Positions 57,501 through 64,000 of a stretch of 64,000 bases of DNA are shown here, in pieces. The number at the start of each line of letters is the position of its first letter. Position 1 is the stretch's first letter. This stretch comes from Tetmemena sp. SeJ-2015 (Eukaryota > Ciliophora > Spirotrichea > Sporadotrichida > Oxytrichidae), in the NCBI GenBank assembly GCA_027382625.1, contig JAJKFJ010022172.1:62001-126000 (forward strand). Reading direction: 5' to 3'. The notes below the pieces were generated by a model. The model saw nothing but the letters and a program-made list of their open reading frames with translations, was not told the origin of the DNA and searched no databases. The position numbers and the translations under genes were made by a program.

Positions 57501-58239
57501 GACTATGATTCCACTATTTACTAAAGGACCGCCAAGCTTGTTGATTCTCCACTCAGAGCCCCTCACTCTCAATCCCTGAGCAAGTTCCATAACCAGACAA
57601 AGACAATCAATTTAAGCTCCTCCCCTCCTTCCGCATATCAATCGTCCCACTCTTTAGAGCAAAGCTACAAAAGCTATTACCCTATAAGCACGGCAGCAGG
57701 GAACTCAACGTGTTTCTACCCTCAGAATCAGTCAGGAAGTCCGAATTTGGGAGTCATGTCTAAACGCATTAGCAAGCAAGACCTCTTCTCTAACATGACT
57801 TCAAAGACTAAGAGTCTTTTCGAGGACTCCAAAAGTGTCTACACTGACTTATTTCAAATCTGATAGCATTAAAAAGAACTTCGCCAAGCTCAAATTCTCC
57901 AGCCAAAAGCTTTAAGACCTCAACATCCAAGTTTAAAAGTTCATTGAGACTTAATTTTTAATCGAATTTTTGTATAGGCTTTTTTCTTAAGGGGTAAAAG
58001 AACAGTCCCTAAACGATGTTATAGAGGAGGGTGTTCTATAAGACCAATATAAGGTTTAATATGACCAAAAAGTTAAAGATTATTAGTCTATTCTTAACTT
58101 TGAATTGTATTTTAAGATTGGTGCAGCAACCAAATCAGAACTCTAGATTACGAATTCTAGCGAATGGAATACTTCACCTCAAAGAGGAACTTCCTCAAGA
58201 CTAAAAATTGAAAAAAGTTTTCTTTCAGAGACAAACTGA
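54586..58239 (+). CDS. Large low-complexity protein, interrupted by an AT-rich island
   Basis: From ATG 54586 (MKREKYLQRLASTEENTEDD) coding runs through charged sequence (ELMEPSKKRRLEALQPKAKQ; RNLTIEQSSSGSDQGSDSEC) to about 56030. Non-coding AT-rich DNA follows to about 57060. Coding resumes with DKEDAKSRIFQPILNDYLHK, a Ser/Asn/Pro-rich part (HNQTKTINLSSSPPSAYQSS) and LKFSSQKLQDLNIQVQKFIE, to TGA 58237-58239 or slightly beyond. A TGA at 57314-57316 and a single-base slip at about 57855 lie within the second part. Similar composition suggests one gene split by a large IES, but two separate genes are equally possible. No family recognised. Confidence 0.45.
56276..56360 (+). repeat. Diverged direct repeat, copy 1
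   Basis: Starts AATTTATCTGCCCACAGCTC and contains a perfect hairpin CTCCTTTTAAAAGGAG (56294-56309). It is similar along its length to 56756-56850, ending in ATCAATTAA. Confidence 0.55.
56756..56850 (+). repeat. Diverged direct repeat, copy 2
   Basis: Starts AATTTATCTGGCCACAGCCT, has a looser hairpin TCCTTTTGAATAAGGA, and shares ATCAATTAA with copy 1 about 480 bp upstream. Spacing and similarity suggest duplication of a non-coding element. Confidence 0.55.
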
Positions 58240-58461
58240 TAACCTTTAAAATGAGGTATTAAAATAATTTTTTCTTTCCGCTTTCCACCCTGATAAGAAG
58301 ACTCCCATAAGCTTTGATGCGGCCTACAGTTAAAACGGTAGGTTTAAGACATATAAACCCCTGCTACTCTTACCTCTATTTACTCAATAACCATCAACAC
58401 TCTTCCCCTATTCGTCTCTAAATGAGTAAATGTTCAACTTAAAAATTTAACTGACGTTTTT

Positions 58462-58594
58462 TTGGGCTTTCAGTGCGTGGAAAAATCCTCCCCCGGTGTT
58501 ACGTTTGTTTCAATTAACTTTGATTAAGTTTTAGCCCCGATGGGTTTGCTTTTCCTTAATTTCCCACATTAAATTTAACAATTTGGGGTCTAGT
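58462..58594 (+). repeat. Diverged direct repeat of about 150 bp, copy 1
   Basis: Shares TTTCAGTGCG, AAAAATCCTCC, CGTTTGT, CTTTGAT, GATGGGTT and CAATTTGGG, in the same order, with 58886-59040. It is non-coding as far as I can see and moderately GC-richer than its surroundings. Confidence 0.6.
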
Positions 58595-58885
58595 AAATAT
58601 AATGGCAAACTAAGTAACATTCAAAAAACTTATTTCTAGTTCAATTAGCACCACATAGTATAAGAGAGACACTCCTATAAGCTCTCTGAGATGTGGACCT
58701 AAATTAATTTATAAGTAGTTTAAGAGCTATATAAACCCTTTCTCTGTGCTCACTCTTACATCATCATCATATTACTACATATTAATCATCAATCACTCAC
58801 TCACTCTATAATCCATTCTTAGCAAAAATATTAGCACAAATAAGTATTTAACTTAAACGATTAACTAAAGTTATGATTAAATTAT
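58595..58885. other. Spacer between the two direct repeats
   Basis: About 290 bases. It holds a CTATATAAA box at about 58729-58737, a CA/CT-rich stretch (TCACTCACTCACTC near 58795), and no coding frame. It may act as a promoter or simply be spacer. Confidence 0.35.
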
Positions 58886-59040
58886 TTGGGGGCAATTTCA
58901 GTGCGCGAAAAATCCTCCGAGTGTGTTGCGTTTGTATCCATTATTAGTAGCTTTGATGTGAGCGTCGTTTGAGCAGATGGGTTAGCTTTTACCTTTATCC
59001 TAGCTGGATATATTAGGCATTTAATACAATTTGGGAACGA
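58886..59040 (+). repeat. Diverged direct repeat of about 150 bp, copy 2
   Basis: Second copy of the element at 58462, about 420 bp downstream in the same orientation. It lies just beyond the 3' end of the minus-strand gene at 59086. Function unknown. Confidence 0.6.
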
Positions 59041-59085
59041 CAGGTAGTCCCTTCTCTTTCAGAAGATTCACATATGCTTTATAAT

Positions 59086-59745
59086 TCAGAGTAAAGTGTA
59101 TTAAAGTTTGTGATTGACGTCAGTCTGCTCTTTTAAGATCTCGCTCAGTTTAGTTCTGAGGCTCTAAGACATGAGCTTGATCTGATCGTTATTTTGAGTA
59201 AGGTCTACTCGATGGTTGTGTCTGAGCATGTTCATATACTGCCTCGAATCAACATCCAGTGCATTCTGAGTAGCGTTATAGTCTTTTTAAGTTTCTCTCG
59301 CCTTGTTAAGCTGCTGAGTGGCTACAACATTCATAAGTTACGGAATATAAAAACCTTGACAACGAACATTGACAATGAACTTACCATAAATCCTATTAGA
59401 CACTTATCTACTATTGAGTGAATCTCTTTTTGACTGAGGTCTGTTGCCCTAATGCGTGTTAATTAATTTAAGAAAGTTAATTTACTTTTTCAGGAGTGAA
59501 CAGCACTCCATCAACCATCCTCTCAAGGTCGCTATCTGTCTCGAGATTGCGATTTGATCCCACTGCAGATCCTATTTTTAAAAAAATTACTACAAATCTA
59601 ACAAGGAGGGAAAATACCTTATCTGCGGGGTACTTATTGAGAGCCAACTCTTCTATTTGAATGTCTCGACCCGTTTCCTATTGAAGAATTAGGCATGGTT
59701 TAAAAAAGGGATCAAGGCAAATTGTTGAAATAACTTACTTTCCAT
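59086..59745 (-). CDS. Small coiled-coil protein
   Basis: Starts at ATG 59743-59745 and is split by four GT-AG introns in 660 bases (near 59674-59739, 59579-59620, 59451-59490 and 59331-59385). Each donor is GTAAG or GTA-like and each acceptor is TAG. Spliced product about 150 residues: RNLETDSDLERMVDGVLFTP, DLSQKEIHSIVDKC, TTQQLNKARETQKDYNATQN, LTQNNDQIKLMSQSLRTKLS, ending HKLQYTLL at TGA 59086-59088. The helical, heptad-like C-terminal half resembles SNARE- or tether-like coiled coils, but no family is assigned. Only 62 bp separate its start from the divergent TPR gene. Confidence 0.6.
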
Positions 59746-59807
59746 TGCGATCTGTTTCTGCTAAATAAATTAAAATATACTCTTAAAATCTTAGAATTCT
59801 GCAAAAT
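59746..59807. promoter_or_regulatory. 62 bp divergent promoter region
   Basis: The interval lies between the ATGs of the minus-strand coiled-coil gene and the plus-strand TPR gene. It is AT-rich with TTAAAATATACTC-like sequence. Such short spacing implies a shared bidirectional promoter or a two-gene somatic chromosome. Confidence 0.4.
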
Positions 59808-62800
59808 ATGTCTTCCATAATTTTGCAATAATCTGATCAATTAGAAAAATTATAAGTGAATCATGAAAGTAATTATTCTTCTTTTGGATTGATTAATGGT
59901 AATTTCATAACAATCTCACCTTCAAACACTAACAGTTCTTAACATTCATTCCTTTAGAAAAATATAACAAAGCCAGCACTTTCCTCAAAGCAATAAGCAA
60001 AGAGCCCGTCAGCGCTCTCCGCGAAGGATGGCGCCTCAAAGTCTGAGCTGTAAGAATCGCAAATTTTAAGATTGAACTCTAGAACTGCAATTGATGGTGA
60101 AGTGAAGAGAGGAGGTGATAAGAAAGGGTCAACAGCAGTGGGCTAAGCATCCGTGACTGAAAATGAATCTTTCAATCGTCACTATAATAAGGAACTAAAA
60201 GTTTCAGAAGGTAATTAATAAAGTCTTAAATATTTTATAGATGAGATACCCATAGTTTTGCTTGAATTGAATGAAAGTGCTCTGGCTTTCATAACGAGAG
60301 AGCAGTTTGAAAAAGCTTTACTCTTGCTTTAAAAAGCTCACAGCGTTTTGGATGTAGTAGAGATGGGCAATTGTAAAAGAGACTAAATGATAGCACTCGA
60401 AATCTTTCTTAACATGGCGCTCTGCTATCAAAAGCTTGGCTAACTAGAGGAGTGCTCACTCTGTCTTGAAACTTGCATCGAGCATCTTGGCTAGTCTGAA
60501 CATTACTATGACTTTAAATCTCAAAGCATGGCTATTATATAATTTTCTTTCTAATTTGGCAATGCGACTTGTAAAGCTGAAATTGGAGTGTAAGCTTAGG
60601 ATGCAACTTTGCGCCATTCTCTCACAATTGCACCGCCACAAGGAAGCACTCGAGCAGGCTTACCACAGTGCCAAACTTGGGAATGTGATAATTCTCGATT
60701 AAATTCACCTCTGCAGTTACATCAGCAAGAGAGTGGATTTTGAAAATCTGAGGAGCAATAACAAGGCAGCAGTATCAACGCATCAAAATGATGAGAGCCT
60801 CAACGGATTGACCAATGATAATTTTTCATCCATATCAGATGAAATCGGAGGAGGGGAAAAGCTCAACCACTCAATTGACTCGGCATCATAGTATTAAACG
60901 AGACAGGCCTTTTATAACCACTTGGAGGAATCGATATCTATCATAGAGAGATCAGCTAAGAAACTGTTGCCTATTTACAAGTAGCTATATAAAAGACTAG
61001 TTAAGATGAGAAAGAAGCATTTGTACAAATAGGTTTATATATTTTAGTTTAAGAAGCAGCAGTCTGAAGAAAAAAATGAAACTTAAACTAATTCAGAGGT
61101 TGATGTCAACTCTGATGATTTGACTATCTAGTTTTTTTTAAATTTTTTTAAGACCGAGAGAATTAGAGAAAATTATCTTAAAAAAGAGCGATCGATTAGC
61201 AAAAATAAGTAAAACAGACTTGATAGTCCGGACAGAGAAAGCTCGGAGTTAAATTTGTTGGACATGCGACACATGCTCGGCTTTCTAAACCAATCTGAAT
61301 GGGTTACTTCTTTGAACATAGGCAACATCATGCAAATAAGTCCTATTCAGCATGAGGATCTAATAAATCACAAAAGGAATGAGTAAGAAATAACTCGAGA
61401 TGCCTTCTTAGAGAGCGTAAGCAATAATTTTAGTTATAAATCATTTGCTTAGGTAAGCTTCATGATCGTAGCGTACTTCTGTATTTCTACTGAAATAAGA
61501 TTCATAATCTCAATCAAAGAGGAAATAAGTCAATTCTAGCAGTTTGATATAACAATCAAAACTAAAGAGTCAGAGTACTGGCATGCGAAATCACTCGAGG
61601 TTGCAAGTACATTTCTACCAAGCGATTGTCCATTGCTAAACCATGTACTGTTAAGTTATCAAAAGCATCATGCACCATCTTCAACTTCTATTGTAAGCTT
61701 TAATTCAAATTTTGAGAAATAATTTAGCCTGAAAACTCTACAACTGAAGAAGTTCTAGAGGTCATAAAACCCTTGCTAGGTATCGAGAACAATAAATTTC
61801 AGCCGATAATCAAAAGACTCCAAAATCTTAAGGTTGAACTCTCACCAATCGTTATCAAATCATCAAAGCAAACAGTTAGAAAGCTGCTCAAGCAAATAAA
61901 ACCAGAAGCCAGTTCTCCACTCTTTAATGGTATCAGCCATAATTAGTCTAGTGTGCAACAATCAACAGCATTGAAAACACCACAAATCATTTATAAGGCA
62001 TTAACAAAGAGAAGATTAGGAAAATCATGAAGTTTGGAAAAGTCATGAAGAAGTTTTGCAAAGACGTGGGAGTTGACAAGATGACGTTGATGACTATGAT
62101 GTTAGGGAAAAGTGCCTTAAAAGGAGATTACTAATAACAAAACGGACTTCAGTTCATCTCGAAGGGAAGCCCTATCCAGTTCTAAAGAAAACAGAGAAAG
62201 TATAGTTCACTAAGGTAGTATCAACACAGGTTAAGCAGCCTAATTAGCCTACAATAACATTGTTGGAGCTATGGATCCTGAATAAAGTAGTAGCTTTATG
62301 AGGATTAGAAATTAAGGCGGCTAGAAGTCAAGGAATAGCAACATTTATAATTAATATATTAACCAATCTCTGAGTGAAAATAGGGAGATATCATCCACAG
62401 CAGGAATGCTTCCGCAGTTTGTGACACAACCTCGCTTAGGCGATTAAGTAAATAGAGGCTTCGATTGGCGAAGTTTTGAACACGAGAAATTACGAATCTG
62501 ATAACAGCATTTTCCATGACATCAAAAATAATCTCAATGAACTATCTTTCAACGAATCCCTTATAGATCGACATCGGCAAAACTATTCGAAGGATACGGC
62601 CAATTCTTCGATTGTAGGAACTATTCTTAGCAAGAGGCAGAATTCTAATGAAAGGATAGGAATGCTTAGACCCAGATCAAGTAAAGGCATCCGCAACGGC
62701 TCGGCTTCATCTAGCAATTCTATTCCCATCTTAGTAGGAGCAAATTAGAATCAAATCACGAGTCAGTAGAACTTCTAGACGACTTAAAGCAAATTTCAAA

Positions 62801-63873
62801 ACAATAAGAGTGAAGAGAGAACGAAAAGTCAACAGCAGTAGCGTACTTTATCCAGTGGGCAGAAGCAAAAGAACAAATTGCATGTTTATTAAAAATTTTA
62901 ACATCGGAAATGAGAACCTCTCTAAAATACTACAATAAAATTTGAACTAAAACCAGCCATCCACTCATAATCAATCACTCACCTCCCATCAGTAATCGAT
63001 ATAGTCTCAGCCTTTAATCATTAAGAAGACTAATAAAACCAATAATTCTTAAAGTGTGATAGAAAATGGGCAGGCCTCTATCTAACCACAGATTTTAACG
63101 CAAGACAGTCTAACTCAACCTAAGAAAAATAAGATAAACTATGAAGATTTGAAAAAGTATCTAATGAAAGAGTATCAATCAAATCATTTGCTTTCATCAT
63201 AAATGATTTAGTTTTAAGTATTATTGAATAGCAAAAGCTGCAAAATAAACTCAATAATTTTGCAATGAGACCTGAAGATGTGAGCTCTGTTTCAATAAAG
63301 AAAAAGCAAAATGCTTCTCAAGGAAGAGCAGGCAAGCTCTAAAATTAGTAGTAGCAACAAATTCTTCAGCAAATATCCTTGTAAAACTAGAATTCTGCAA
63401 CCTAAATGAATGCCTAGTAAAAATAGTAGCAAGCTGCGATATATCTGACACAGCAAAGGCCGACTTCTGTTGGAGGAGTCTCAGGCATAAAAAAGAGAGA
63501 CAAAAATAAAGCTATAATGCAAGAACTCCTACTGCAAGGAGGAGGTTCTATAAATAAGCAAAAGACTTAAATGGGATATTAAGGACCTCCAATAGTAGGA
63601 TTCATGGGCAACCATAATCTCTCTGTAAATATAACAAACATAGCTGGGAATGTGAATGCAATAAGAAGCTAGCAATTCTTTGAAGAGGATATAAAGACTA
63701 TGTAAAATGCTAATAGCTCTTTCATGAGAGGGGTTGGAAGTGGAGGAGGTTTGCTAGGAATGGAAAATTTCATTCCAAGTCAGAAGATCAACACTATAAT
63801 TGGCTAAAACTTGAATGGACAATCTAATAGCGGAGTTCTGTTTGATGTTAGAAGGAAGTCTGAACCATAATGA
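59808..63873 (+). CDS. TPR-repeat protein with long N/Q/S-rich tail
   Basis: ATG 59808 opens MSSIILQQSDQLEKLQVNHE. A 30 nt intron (GTAATT...TTATAG, near 60210-60240) leads to tandem tetratricopeptide-like helices: ALAFITREQFEKALLLLQKA, EIFLNMALCYQKLGQLEECS, then, after a 34 bp IES, LCAILSQLHRHKEALEQAYH. TPRs bind partner peptides. Beyond about residue 450 the protein is mostly disordered, rich in Asn, Gln and Ser (SIVGTILSKRQNSNERIGML; QNQQQQQILQQISLQNQNS) and ends with LLGMENFIPSQKINTIIGQN to SEPQ and TGA 63871-63873. Several frame changes (near 61450, 61730, 62030, 62460, 62900 and 63200) imply additional introns, IESs or slips, so the middle could contain a gene boundary. Partner and role unknown. 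Confidence 0.6.
60531..60564 (+). other. IES, 34 bp, pointer ATG
   Basis: ATG at 60528-60530 and 60562-60564. Removal joins the TPR helix ending FKSQS to MRLVKLKLECKLRMQLC and restores frame into the next TPR unit. Confidence 0.83.
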
Positions 63874-64000
63874 AGACAGTTAGAATAATCGCTTGAATTT
63901 AGTCAAGATATGAAAGCAACAATAAGTATTAAATGATGGTATATATATCTTAAAGCTTGAATCATTTACAAATTAAATATAATTAACATCATTCACAAAT

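Noticed and set aside
58462..59040. Transposon terminal repeats
   Set aside because: The two copies are direct, strongly diverged and flank no transposase-like frame, so a transposon interpretation is not supported by what is visible.

Overview
The window is nuclear DNA of a ciliate that reads TAA and TAG as glutamine and uses TGA as its only stop. Under the standard code nearly every frame breaks. Under the Gln code long uninterrupted proteins appear, for example a PHD-chromodomain-SNF2 remodeler of about 2,200 residues. Spliceosomal introns are short (about 25-130 nt, GTAAG...TAG) and base composition is moderately AT-rich. This fits a spirotrich/hypotrich such as the Oxytricha-Stylonychia-Tetmemena group; the species is inferred, not shown.

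The DNA looks like the germline (micronuclear) version of the genome. Conserved coding regions are interrupted by 19-154 bp AT-rich inserts that lack GT-AG ends, often shift frame or carry in-frame TGA, and are flanked by 2-6 bp direct repeats. Removing the insert plus one repeat copy restores the protein. These are internal eliminated sequences (IESs) with pointers. I list sixteen, plus one candidate at a module junction. No telomeric C4A4/G4T4 tracts were seen.

Layout: 1-2744 (+) F-box-like protein, cut by the left edge. 3227-10502 (-) kynurenine-pathway block: kynurenine 3-monooxygenase plus kynurenine formamidase, then a second reading frame joining a diverged KMO, a decayed formamidase, tryptophan 2,3-dioxygenase and an aminotransferase-like domain. 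10769-11560 (-) LITAF-domain protein. 11743-14014 (+) coiled coil. 14361-17720 (+) SAPS-family PP6 regulatory subunit. 17717-18307 (+) small protein. 18451-19793 (-) NPC1 N-terminal-domain protein. 19899-27018 (+) mostly unrecognised or coiled-coil proteins. 27170-28658 (+) alpha/beta hydrolase with a C-terminal ubiquitin-interacting motif. 29194-35716 (+) two tandem paralogous membrane proteins. 35750-38478 (+) coiled coil. 38540-39687 (+) zinc-type MDR oxidoreductase. 39740-40279 (+) Hakai-like RING protein. 40345-46970 (-) CHD/Mi-2-type remodeler. 47054-49418 (-) axonemal-type coiled coil. 49419-50912 no gene seen. 50913-54076 (+) Q-rich cold-shock-domain protein. 54586-58239 (+) low-complexity protein interrupted by a roughly 1 kb AT-rich island. 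58240-59085 diverged direct repeats. 59086-59745 (-) and 59808-63873 (+) a divergent pair, the latter a TPR protein with a long N/Q-rich tail.

The tryptophan-to-kynurenine block is the strongest functional theme: enzymes for three successive steps lie side by side, two of them in one reading frame. The other genes look like unrelated eukaryotic housekeeping, cilium or regulatory genes. Several single-base frame slips and a few isolated in-frame TGAs remain; they may be assembly errors, decay or unrecognised IESs. Exon boundaries are therefore approximate, and CDS coordinates give outer limits including introns and IESs.
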